Translations under genes and position numbers: made by a program
Notes under the pieces: generated by a model
Seen by the model: the letters and a program-made list of their open reading frames with translations, nothing else
What the model was told of the DNA's origin: nothing
Database searches by the model: none
Shown here: positions 34,240-43,764 of the stretch, piece after piece
Layout of the letters: every line of letters begins with the position of its first letter
Position numbering within the stretch: position 1 is the first letter of the stretch
DNA from: Zantedeschia hybrid cultivar
Lineage: Eukaryota; Streptophyta; Magnoliopsida; Alismatales; Araceae
Reading direction: 5' to 3'
Assembly (NCBI GenBank): GCA_030544215.1
Contig: JARZZO010000008.1
Location: 30,233,614 to 30,297,613, forward strand
DNA length: 64,000 bases

Positions 34240-35874
34240 ATGTCGTCGAATAACCCACTCCGAGGCATACCTGATGCCAAACTTTTGACTAACCAGAACT
34301 ACTCGGATTGGCTCAGAAACCTGAAGAATGTCTTCAGATCTGAGTACATTGACTACGTCCTTGGAGCTGATCCTCCTGGTGAACCGGCATGGATGCCCTT
34401 GAGGCAGAGATGATAGCTAATGATAAAAGATCGAAGTACAAAGGCAAGGGAGTAGTAAAAGGTGACTGCTTCTACTGTAAGCAAAATGGTCACTGGAAGA
34501 AGAACTGGAAGGAGTTCCTCAACGATAAAGCTCATAGAAAGGTGAAGCTATCAGAAACTTCAGATATCTATATAATAGATATCAACTTGTCAGTTAGAAA
34601 TTCCACATCTTGGGTATTAGATACTGGATGTGCTTCTCATATCTACCATGATGTGCAGATGCTGACGAGTAAGTGCAAGCTGAGAAAAGGCGAGGTACAA
34701 TTAAGGTTAGAAAATGGCGCAAAAATTGCGGCGGTTGCTGTTGGGACAGCAAACCTCAGGCTTCCATTGGGAGACGTCTTATCATTAGAAGATTGTTATT
34801 ATGTTCCTATCATAATAAAGAACATCATATTAGTATCTTGTTTGGACAAGATAGGATATAGGTTGTCAATTGAGAATAGAAGTTGTTTGATTTATTATGG
34901 TAATAAAAAAAAATAGCTTCGGCATCTTTAGTCAACGGTCTATATCTCTTAGATATTTCTTATTACAATCTTCATATTGATAATGCTCCAAAGAAAAGTA
35001 AGAATTGTGTAAACCAAGCCTACATGTGGCATGTAGACTTGGACATATTGGTGAAAGCAGGCTACAAAAGTTACACAAACATAGATATTTGAATGCATTC
35101 GATTATGAATCGTTTGCGACATGTGAGTCCTACCTTATGGGAAAGATGTCAAAATCTCCATTTATTTGACATGGAGAACGTGCCAAGGACATTATGGGAT
35201 TAATACATTCAGATGTATGTGGTTCTATATCCACCCAAGCCAAAGGTGGCTTCTCGTACTTCATCACGTTCACCGACGACTTCTCAAGCTTCGGCTATGT
35301 GCACTTAATGAAGTACAAGTCGGAAGCATTTGAGAAGTTCAAGGAGTTCAAGAATGAGGTAGAGAAGCAATTAGGAAAGAGTATTAAAGCTCTTCGATCA
35401 GATCGAGGAGGAGAATACTTGAGTTTTGATTTCATACAATTCTTAAAGGATAATGGTATCTTTTCTCAGCTAACTCCTCTATATACACCACAGATGAATG
35501 GTGTATCAGAAAGGAGAAATCGCATCTTGTTGGATATGGTGCGATCCATGATGAGCTTTTCAGAATTATCAGTATCCCTCTGGGGGTATACTCTAGAGTC
35601 AGTAGCATACCCACTGAACAGACTACCCAGTAAATCTGTGGCCTCTACTCCATATGAGATATGGAAAGACAAGAAACTAGAATTTAAACATGTTAAAGTC
35701 TGGGGTTGTCCTGCTCATGTAAAGAGGTATGATCCAGACAAGCTGGAATCACGAACTGATAAATGCAGCTTTGTAGGATATGCAAAGGAAACCTTTGGAT
35801 ACTACTTTTACCATCCTAGTGAACAAAAGGTGTTTGTCGCCAGAAAAGCTGCCTCCTTGGAGGAGGAATACCTT
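34240..35874 (+). pseudogene. Copia C gag (capsid-less), protease and integrase
   Basis: ATG at 34240 gives MSSNNPLRGIPDAKLLTNQ. After about 48 residues the usual Gag body is missing and the sequence passes, with a one-base shift at about 34392, to DALEAEMIANDK and a zinc knuckle CFYCKQNGHWKKNW that has lost its last Cys. The protease motif WVLDTGCASH is intact. After frame damage near 34905-35200 (A-rich run, lost bases), integrase core motifs follow (HSDVCGS, RSDRGGEY, VSERRNR). The frame ends where Tekay sequence begins at about 35875. About 370 bp present in copia B between this point and RT is missing. Confidence 0.87.
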
Positions 35875-36665
35875 CTCTAGACTGGGGAGGTTCGTGGGAA
35901 CAACACTTGTCCACCGTGGAATTTGCCTACAATAACAGCTATCATTCTAGCATCGGCATGGCGCCTTATGAGGCTTTGTATGGGCGGCCGTGTCGATCTC
36001 CGGTGTGTTGGTCCGAGATCGGTGAGAGGCAGATAGCAGGACCTGAGTTAGTGCAGCAGTGTGCTGAGATTGCCGGGACGGTTCGGCAGAGGTTGACCGC
36101 AGCTCAGAACAGACAGAAGAGTTATGCTGATATCCGACGGAGACCACTTGAATTTGAGGTTGGGGACCACGTGTTTCTCCGAGTCTCACCCTCCAAGGGT
36201 GTGATGAGATTCGGGAAGCGAGGCAAGCTGAGTCTGCGATATATTGGACCTTTTCCCATTCTTGCTCGAATTGGGGAAACCGCGTATCAGCTGGCCTTGC
36301 CGCCCAGTCTTGCAGGAGTGCACGATGTGTTCCACGTGTCCTTGCTGAGGAAGTACGTTCAGGATCCGTCCCATGTGTTGGATTTTTCAGAGTTGGAGGT
36401 CGCTAAGGATTTGTCATTCTCAGAGTATCCGGTTCGTATTGAGGATCGCAGAGATCAGGTCTTGCGGAACAAGATTGTACCTTTGGTCAAGGTGATTTGG
36501 CAGTATCGCTCCGGAGGTGAGGCAACCTGGGAGCGAGAGGATGAGATGCGGGAGCAATTTCCTTATCTTTTTTCGTAAGTCTCCCTGTGAACTTGTATCC
36601 CTGTTGTGACCTTGTTATTTCTAGCAATCAATTTCGAGGACGAAATTCTTTTAAGGGGGGGAGAA
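35875..36665 (+). pseudogene. Truncated tandem Tekay copy: integrase C-terminus and chromodomain
   Basis: Nearly identical to 42976-43764 (about 7 differences by eye). It starts abruptly inside integrase at ctagactgggg, directly after copia C sequence, and keeps the frame STVEFAYNNSYHSS... to EREDEMREQFPYLFS with stop at 36576-36578, then the polypurine tract before the LTR at 36666. It is the right remnant of a second copy sharing that LTR. Confidence 0.93.
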
Positions 36666-36777
36666 TGTAAGGACTGAGGTTTTCGGATTCGGTTTTCGGG
36701 GCCGGACCCTGTAATTCTGGCCCTAGTGGGGTCTGGAACTTTGTGTTGTTTCGCGTCGAGCCCGCGAGACGCGGTTT

Positions 36778-37046
36778 AAACGGCGTCCACCATGGCGGAC
36801 GCGTTTCAGGTTCTGCCACGTGGGTGCCACGTGGACTGACTTTGGGCCGCGAGCGTACGGCCCTGTCAGGTCGTCTGAACGGCGTCCGTGTGGGTCGACG
36901 CCTTTTAGACTGAGACTCTGGGTGTGTCAGAGTACGGCCCTGACAAGTTGTCTGAATGGCGTCTGTGTAGGTCGACGCGTTTCAGAATCTTGTCAGAGCA
37001 GCCGTCATGTCACCTGATAGGCGTCCGTGCATATCTACGCGTTTTA
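36778..37046. repeat. Dyad cluster 1 in the Tekay LTR (four copies)
   Basis: Cores 36783-36802, 36882-36901, 36959-36978 and 37021-37040, each (G/A)GCGTC-N10-(G/T)ACGC(C/G) with TTTTAG or TTTCAG on the right. The same cluster is at 43877-44145 in the other LTR. Confidence 0.9.
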
Positions 37047-37608
37047 GCCAGCCTCTGGTTAACCCCGCGAGCCCTCCTTCTTTCCCTCATTTTCTCCTTC
37101 TCCCTTTCTCTCTTTCCCTCCGGCGAACTCGGCGGCGATCCTCCTCCTCCCTCTTTTCCTCACACCATTTCGCCTCTCCCTCCACTCCATCCTCTACCTG
37201 GCTCCAACCCCTACCACCTCCACTTCCACTGCGGCATTCTACTCTCCGGACGGCGGCCGACGTCACGGTGGGGCTAGGACGACCCCGGCGGTACCGGCGG
37301 CGGCGTGGGGCGAGACAGGCGGACGGCTTGAAGCTCGGAGGCGTTCAAGTGTCCGGTAGGGTGACGGTTCCCACGGCTTTGTGTTTAAACCATGTTTTCC
37401 CCCGTTTATGCATGTTGTGGATCCTTGGTTTTGGGGGGTAGAATGAGCATGTTTAGGAGTTCTTTTGATGATATGGGGGGTTTTGCTACGATTGAGATTT
37501 CCTATGGATTGTGTGCCCCTCTTTCTCCTCCGTTTTTGGGTATTTTGGGGCTGTTTGGGTTGAAAAGGGGAGCCCTCGGGCTCATGGCAACTCTGGTTCC
37601 TGGGGTTG

Positions 37609-37972
37609 AAAGACGTCGTGAATGGACGACGCCTTTTCAAAGGGCGTCGGGCCATCACGACGCCTTTTAGACAGGAATCGCCTGACTGAGAGTCTGCCAA
37701 GTTTGGGATTCTGGGACTAAAAGACGTCATGGGTGGTCGACGCGTTTTGAATAGCGTCGGGTAGACATGACGCCTTTTAAGACAGAAATCCCCTGTTTTA
37801 AGATTTCGGAAAATCCTGGTTTTCTGTGCTGAATGGCGTCTGAGGATGTCGACGCCTTTTAAACGGCGTCCTCTGGTGTCGACGCCTTTTAAGGCCAGAT
37901 TCTGAAGACTGATTTATATGAACCTATACATGGAGCTTGAATGGCGTCGACTTCGGTCGACGCGATTCAAGA
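37609..37972. repeat. Dyad cluster 2 in the Tekay LTR (seven copies)
   Basis: Cores 37613-37632, 37644-37663, 37724-37743, 37754-37773, 37836-37855, 37866-37885 and 37944-37963. Three doublets with centres 30-31 bp apart recur every 111-112 bp, then a single. The same cluster is at 44708-45071. Confidence 0.9.
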
Positions 37973-39017
37973 CAGAATTCCACTAACTCATGCCAGTAAA
38001 ATGTGTTCATACCGTTAGATGATGGTTAGTGCATGTTTTAGTGTACCCGGTGGAGATGGATTCTTCATGACCGGATGGTGTCACATGTGTGTTATACGAT
38101 CGCGGACTTTTCACGTGACCGGATCGTACAGTGCTGAGTTTTGGTGGTTTTGTGTTACTGTGGACCTGGAGTGACATCGTAGCGATCTATCACCCTGTGC
38201 TGGTGGGGGCGTGAGCACAGCGCCGGTGGGGGCGTGGGCGGGGTGACGCCTAGTGAGAGAGGGTCACCTGGTGAACCCCGGGGTCAGCTAGTACCGGTGT
38301 TGGAGTGGTACATTCGGAGAGTCACTCATGCTGAGGGAAGGGGTAGTCACCTGAGCCGGTTGGGCCGGAGTAGCGAGCGTGCTATCCGAGGGGCTACTCC
38401 TTGGTCTCAGCGGGTCGAGGTTTTTCCCACCGTTGTTTGTACGGTCGGCGAGTTCTATCGAGACGGCTGTTGTGGGATTTCTAACGGTTGGCTTAGAATG
38501 TGCATGATTATTATATTTCGACCGCATGTGTTCTCGCGTAGAGAATTAGATATCGTACCTGCCACTACACTTGTTACTTTACTGTTAGCTGTACTTTACA
38601 CTTGTGGGTGTGTGCGTGGGCAGTGGGGATCGAAGGATCCCTACTGAGTCTTGTCTTGAGACTCACCCCTGCGGTTTTCAGGTGAGGACTCCCAGCAGAC
38701 TTAGAGCGGCGTGTGCGGCCGGGTGGTGTGCCTTCAGCAGTTATTCCGGGGTATGCCCCGATGTAGTTGTTATCTATCTTTGGCCTGTATGTTTAATTAT
38801 TTCCTTCTGTTGGAGAATGTAATTATTTGCTGTATCGAGTCGCATTGTAATAATTTTAATTCCTGCACTTTTATTTCAAGTCAATGCGATGTGAATGTTT
38901 AGCTTAGTTTATTATTTATTTCTCAGACTTACTAGATCCTGGTTTGGTCCCAAATTAATGATTCGGTACCGATTTAGTAATCGGATCCCCGATTATAGGG
39001 TGGCGGGTCGTTACAGT

Positions 39018-39030
39018 TGGTATCAGAGCA
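39018..39030 (+). promoter_or_regulatory. Primer binding site of the Tekay element
   Basis: TGGTATCAGAGCA, two bases after the LTR, complementary to initiator-Met tRNA. Confidence 0.93.
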
Positions 39031-39171
39031 TACGGTCTGGCAAATAAATAAATAACTAGGGTAAATGTTGGAATTTCGGCAAATAAATACATTATCCCGT
39101 ACAGGCACGGCGGTAGCATAGGTTTTAGGACTCTAATTAAAACTTTTGATTTTGTAATTGTAGGCGAGTAG

Positions 39172-42100
39172 ATGGCTCCCAGGAAGAGGATGCCAGTTAT
39201 TCGAGAGCGGGGAGATGTCCCCAGTGGGTCCGAGGCAGGGAGGCCGAGTGTTGAGCAGTTTATGGAGGCCATGATGGATACTATGGCTCGATATCAGACT
39301 CGAGATCCTAGCGAGGGTTCTAGTACTCGGGGAGGGACCACAGCTACACTTGAGAGGTTCTTGAAGCTGAGGCCACCTCACTTCACCGGTCGTCCCGACC
39401 GTGACGAGGCCATTCATTGGCTTAGAGAGATTGAGAAGATTTTTGATACTATGGACTGTGCAGCAGTAGAGAGGACCCTACTGGCTACCTTCATGCTGAA
39501 GGATAGCGCCTATGACTGGTGGACCACACTGAAGAGTTTGTCTTATGGGGACAGGAGTCTTAGGGAAATCTCTTGGGAGACCTTTGTCAAGGAGTTCAAT
39601 GCACAATATTTCCCTAGACATGTCCAGCGAGCCAAAGAAGGGGAATTTATGGATCTGACGCAGGGGAGTATGACGGTACTTGAGTACGAGGCGAAGTTTG
39701 TTTCGCTGGGACGATTCGTGCCTTTTATATCTGGGGACGAGGTGCGTCGCACGGAGAGGTTTGTGGATGGGCTTAGGCTCAGTTTGAGGGACTTGGTGGC
39801 GTCCCATTGTTGTACAGACCTAGCGTCAGCAGTTAGGCGTGCAGCAGCTGTAGAGGCTCAGCAGAACCAGTTGGCCCGGGTTAGAGGGCAGACTGTTCAG
39901 GGGCCAGTGCGAGGCAGGGGTAAGGCTACGGCACCAGCTCCTTCTGTCGGATCGGGATCGTCTTCTCTCGGCTCCCGATTCAGGAGATTCTTCAGGGGTG
40001 GTGGCAGCAGTAGTGGCAGTAGCGGCAGCAGCAGGCCCAGGCAGGGTCAACAGAGTCAGTCTGCATCCAGTGCACAGCAGGAGCCAGCTCAGAGGCTTCC
40101 GGCTGTTTGTCAGCAATGTGGTGGTGCTCATGGCGGGACTCAGTGTCCCACTCTTCCCAGGAGGTGTTTTTCTTGCGGCCAACAGGGCCACCTGGCAAGG
40201 CAGTGCCCGCAGGGGCATAGTCAGGGGCAGGGTCATGGCGATCAGAAGAAGCCAAGGACTCAGGGGAGAGTGCTGGCTATCACCAGGAGGGAGGTTCGCG
40301 CGTCCAACTTGGTGGAAGGTACACTCTCTGTCCTTGGGAACTCTGCGCATGTGTTGATCGATTCAGGTGCTTCGCATTCTTTTATTTCCGAGCAGTTCCT
40401 AGACATTCTTTCTGCACCCATTGTTGAGTTGTCTGATGGTCTGATGGTTGAAGTTCCTTCTGGAGACTTCATGATATCTTATAATTGTTTGAGGAATGTT
40501 CCCTTGACCATTGAGGGTCATGTGCTACCTGCCCAGTTGGTTGTACTTGCTATCCGTGATTTTGATATCATCCTGGGCATGGATTGGTTGGAAGCCTTTT
40601 ATGCGGAGGTGGACTGCCACAGGAAGAGGGTGCGCTTCTCTATTCCGGACATCCCGACCTTCTTCTTCCAAGGTATTAGGCTTTCTTCTCGAGGTATTCT
40701 CATTTCTGCCTTTAAGGCACGGAGGTTGCTTGCTGGTGGCTGCGAGGCTTTCTTAGCCTCTGTCATTGTTTCTGATGTCTGTGCTAGTCCCAGTCCCTGG
40801 GAGGTGCCTGTTGTTTGTGAGTTTGTAGATGTTTTTCCTGAGGAGCTGCCTGGCCTTCCTCCTCAGCGAGAGGTAGAGTTTACCATCGAGCTGGCACCAG
40901 GTACGGCGCCCTTGTCTAAGGCTCCGTATCGGATGGCGCCAGCCGAACTCGCTGAGTTGAAGGCGCAATTGCAGGAGTTGTTGGATAAGGGTTTCATTCG
41001 TCCCAGTACATCTCCGTGGGGTGCTCCGGTTCTGTTTGTCAGGAAGAAGGATGGTTTCTTGAGACTGTGCATTGATTATAGGCAGCTGAACCAGGTAACA
41101 ATAAAGAATAAGTACCCGCTTCCTAGGATCGATGATTTGATGGATCAGTTACAGACAGCGAGGGTGTTTTCCAAGATAGATCTGAGATCCGGGTATTATC
41201 AGATGAGAATCAGGGATGTGGATGTTAGTAAGACGGCTTTCAGGACTCGGTATGGGCATTATGAGTTTTTGGTTATGCCCTTCGGCTTAACCAATGCTCC
41301 GGCGGCCTTTATGGATCTGATGAACCGAGTCTTCAGGACCTACCTGGACCAGTTTGTGGTTGTGTTTGTTGATGACATTCTGATCTATTCTTCTTCTGAG
41401 GAAGAGCACGCTGCTCATCTTCGGGCAGTGTTGCAGGTTCTGAGAGAGCACCAACTTTACGCCAAGTTCAGCAAATGTGAATTTTGGCTAAACGAGGTGC
41501 ACTTCCTTGGGCACATTATTTCTGGTGAAGGCATCGCAGTGGATCCAGCTAAGATAGAGGCAGTGATGGACTGGAGCAGGCCGACTTCAGTGACTGAGAT
41601 CAGGAGCTTTCTGGGGCTTGCCGGATATTACAGGCGGTTTGTTCAGGAATTTTCTTCGATAGCGGCCCCCTTGTCGAGGTTGACTCGAAAGGGAGTTCGT
41701 TTTGTGTGGACGGAGGATTGTGAGCAGAGTTTTATTGAGCTAAAAACTCGTCTCACGTCAGCCCCAGTGCTGGTGCTTCCATCTGGGTCAGGCGGATTTG
41801 TGGTTTACTCAGATGCATCCCGCCGAGGTTTGGGAGCAGTCCTTATGCAGCATGGCAGGGTAGTTGCTTATGCTTCTCGGCAGCTGAAGAGGCATGAAGA
41901 GAACTATCCTACTCATGATTTGGAGCTTGCAGCTGTGGTGTTTGCACTGAAGATCTGGAGGCATTACTTATACGGAGAAAAATTCCAAGTTTTTACAGAT
42001 CACAAGAGCTTGAAATATGTGTTCACTCAGAGAGACCTGAATCTGAGGCAGCGGAGGTGGATGGAGTTTATTAAGGATTATGACTTTGACCTTTCTTATC

Positions 42101-43677
42101 ATCCGGGCAAGGCGAATGTAGTGGCAGACGCTTTGAGTCGGAAGACGGTCATGTCATACCTCATGATTCGGGAGTGGAAATTGTTCGAGCAGGTGGTGGA
42201 ATCCTCCTTTAGGGTTCCACGTGAAGAGGATAGAGCAGTGCTTGTCAGCCTGACTGTGAGACCAGCTGTGTACCATGCTGTGATTGAGGCTCAGAGGGCA
42301 GATGCTGAGTTACCGCAGATTCTCCAGAGGCCTGAGGTTAAGTTGTGGGATGATGGTACAGTCAGATTCAGAGGCAGACTCTATGTCCCGACCGAGGAAG
42401 ACGTGCGCAGATGCGTTCTTGATGAAGCGCACCGTTCGAGGTATGCTGTGCATCCCGGGACAACAAAGATGTATCACTGTTTGAGGAGGCACTTCTGGTG
42501 GCCCGGTATGAAAAGAGATGTGGCTGAGTATGTGGCTAGATGCATGACATGCCAACAGGTTAAAGCCGAGCATCAGAGACCAGGAGGGTTGCTGCAACCC
42601 TTGCCGATTCCTGAGTGGAAATGGGAGCATGTGACGATGGACTTTGTGGTGGGATTACCTGCATCCCCTAGCAGGAGAGTCGCTATCTGGGTTATCGTTG
42701 ATCGGCTGACCAAGTCGGCACACTTCCTAGCCATCAGGAAGGACTGGTCGGTCGGCAAGCTGGCTAAGTTGTTTGTGGACCGGATTATCTCTCTGCACGG
42801 GGTACCCTTGTCCATTGTATCGGATCGAGATCCGAGGTTTACTTCCAGATTCTGGAAGAGCTTTCAGCAGGCGCTGGGCACTCAGTTGGCTTTCAGCTCG
42901 GCCTACCATCCAGAGACTGACGGGCAGTCGGAGAGGACTATTCAGACCTTGGAGGATATGCTCAGGGCGTGTTGCCTAGACTGGGGAGGTTCGTGGGAAC
43001 AACACTTGTCCACCGTGGAATTTGCCTACAACAACAGCTATCATTCTAGCATCGGCATGGCGCCGTATGAGGCTTTGTATGGGCGACCGTGTCGATCTCC
43101 GGTGTGTTGGTCCGAGATCGGTGAGAGGCAGATAGCAGGACCTGAGTTAGTGCAGCAGTGTGCTGAGATTGCCGGGACGGTTCGGCAGAGGTTGACCGCA
43201 GCTCAGAACAGACAGAAGAGTTATGTTGATATCCGACGGAGACCACTTGAATTTGAGGTTGGGGACCACGTGTTTCTCCGAGTCTCACCCTCCAAGGGTG
43301 TGATGAGATTCGGGAAGCGAGGCAAGCTGAGTCCGCGATATATTGGACCTTTTCCCATTCTTGCTCGAATTGGGGAAACCGCGTATCAGCTGGCCTTGCC
43401 GCCCAGTCTTGCAGGAGTGCACGATGTGTTCCACGTGTCCTTGCTGAGGAAGTACGTTCAGGATCCGTCCCATGTGTTGGATTTTTCAGAGTTGGAGGTC
43501 GCTAAGGATTTGTCATTCCCAGAGTATCCGGTTCGTATTGAGGATCGCAGAGATCAGGTCTTGCGGAACAAGATTGTACCTTTGGTCAAGGTGATTTGGC
43601 AGTATCGCTCCGGAGGTGAGGCAACCTGGGAGCGAGAGGATGAGATGCGGGAGCAATTTCCTTATCTTTTTTCGTAA
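39172..43677 (+). CDS. Intact Tekay/Del Gag-Pol polyprotein with chromodomain
   Basis: 1501 residues without a stop. Gag capsid about residues 60-230 (HFTGRPDRDEAIHWL...); basic Gly/Ser linker; zinc knuckle CFSCGQQGHLARQC at 332-345 with a second Cys cluster just before it; protease Asp397 (LIDSGASHSF); RT with FVDDIL, Asp734-Asp735; RNase H (VVYSDASRRGLGAVL to HPGKANVVADALSRK); integrase zinc finger (HPGTTKMYH...CMTCQQ); catalytic Asp1157, Asp1218 and Glu1254 (35 residues between the last two); C-terminal chromodomain about 1449-1501, which in this lineage steers insertion towards certain chromatin. ATG at 39172 follows the primer site by about 140 bases and is the first ATG of the frame. 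All key residues are present, so it may be active. Confidence 0.96.
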   Translation: MAPRKRMPVIRERGDVPSGSEAGRPSVEQFMEAMMDTMARYQTRDPSEGSSTRGGTTATLERFLKLRPPHFTGRPDRDEAIHWLREIEKIFDTMDCAAVERTLLATFMLKDSAYDWWTTLKSLSYGDRSLREISWETFVKEFNAQYFPRHVQRAKEGEFMDLTQGSMTVLEYEAKFVSLGRFVPFISGDEVRRTERFVDGLRLSLRDLVASHCCTDLASAVRRAAAVEAQQNQLARVRGQTVQGPVRGRGKATAPAPSVGSGSSSLGSRFRRFFRGGGSSSGSSGSSRPRQGQQSQSASSAQQEPAQRLPAVCQQCGGAHGGTQCPTLPRRCFSCGQQGHLARQCPQGHSQGQGHGDQKKPRTQGRVLAITRREVRASNLVEGTLSVLGNSAHVLIDSGASHSFISEQFLDILSAPIVELSDGLMVEVPSGDFMISYNCLRNVPLTIEGHVLPAQLVVLAIRDFDIILGMDWLEAFYAEVDCHRKRVRFSIPDIPTFFFQGIRLSSRGILISAFKARRLLAGGCEAFLASVIVSDVCASPSPWEVPVVCEFVDVFPEELPGLPPQREVEFTIELAPGTAPLSKAPYRMAPAELAELKAQLQELLDKGFIRPSTSPWGAPVLFVRKKDGFLRLCIDYRQLNQVTIKNKYPLPRIDDLMDQLQTARVFSKIDLRSGYYQMRIRDVDVSKTAFRTRYGHYEFLVMPFGLTNAPAAFMDLMNRVFRTYLDQFVVVFVDDILIYSSSEEEHAAHLRAVLQVLREHQLYAKFSKCEFWLNEVHFLGHIISGEGIAVDPAKIEAVMDWSRPTSVTEIRSFLGLAGYYRRFVQEFSSIAAPLSRLTRKGVRFVWTEDCEQSFIELKTRLTSAPVLVLPSGSGGFVVYSDASRRGLGAVLMQHGRVVAYASRQLKRHEENYPTHDLELAAVVFALKIWRHYLYGEKFQVFTDHKSLKYVFTQRDLNLRQRRWMEFIKDYDFDLSYHPGKANVVADALSRKTVMSYLMIREWKLFEQVVESSFRVPREEDRAVLVSLTVRPAVYHAVIEAQRADAELPQILQRPEVKLWDDGTVRFRGRLYVPTEEDVRRCVLDEAHRSRYAVHPGTTKMYHCLRRHFWWPGMKRDVAEYVARCMTCQQVKAEHQRPGGLLQPLPIPEWKWEHVTMDFVVGLPASPSRRVAIWVIVDRLTKSAHFLAIRKDWSVGKLAKLFVDRIISLHGVPLSIVSDRDPRFTSRFWKSFQQALGTQLAFSSAYHPETDGQSERTIQTLEDMLRACCLDWGGSWEQHLSTVEFAYNNSYHSSIGMAPYEALYGRPCRSPVCWSEIGERQIAGPELVQQCAEIAGTVRQRLTAAQNRQKSYVDIRRRPLEFEVGDHVFLRVSPSKGVMRFGKRGKLSPRYIGPFPILARIGETAYQLALPPSLAGVHDVFHVSLLRKYVQDPSHVLDFSELEVAKDLSFPEYPVRIEDRRDQVLRNKIVPLVKVIWQYRSGGEATWEREDEMREQFPYLFS

Positions 43678-43764
43678 GTCTCCCGGTGAACTTGTATCCC
43701 TGTTGTGACCTTGTTATTTCTAGCAATCAATTTCGAGGACGAAATTCTTTTAAGGGGGGGAGAA
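43678..43764 (+). promoter_or_regulatory. 3' untranslated end and polypurine tract of the Tekay element
   Basis: tttaagggggggagaa directly precedes the right LTR (43765). Confidence 0.85.

Larger units (their letters stand above)
36666..39015 (+). repeat. Left LTR of the Tekay element
   Basis: 2350 bp. Two clusters of dyads (36778-37046 and 37609-37972, 11 units) flank a CT-rich then GC-rich stretch (about 37070-37380). It serves as 3' LTR of the truncated copy and 5' LTR of the complete one. Confidence 0.95.

Noticed and set aside
37007..37441. 144-codon plus-strand frame in the Tekay LTR (and its copy at 44106-44540)
   Set aside because: Lies in a CT/GC-rich stretch of the LTR, overlaps other frames of similar length on both strands and has no recognisable domain.
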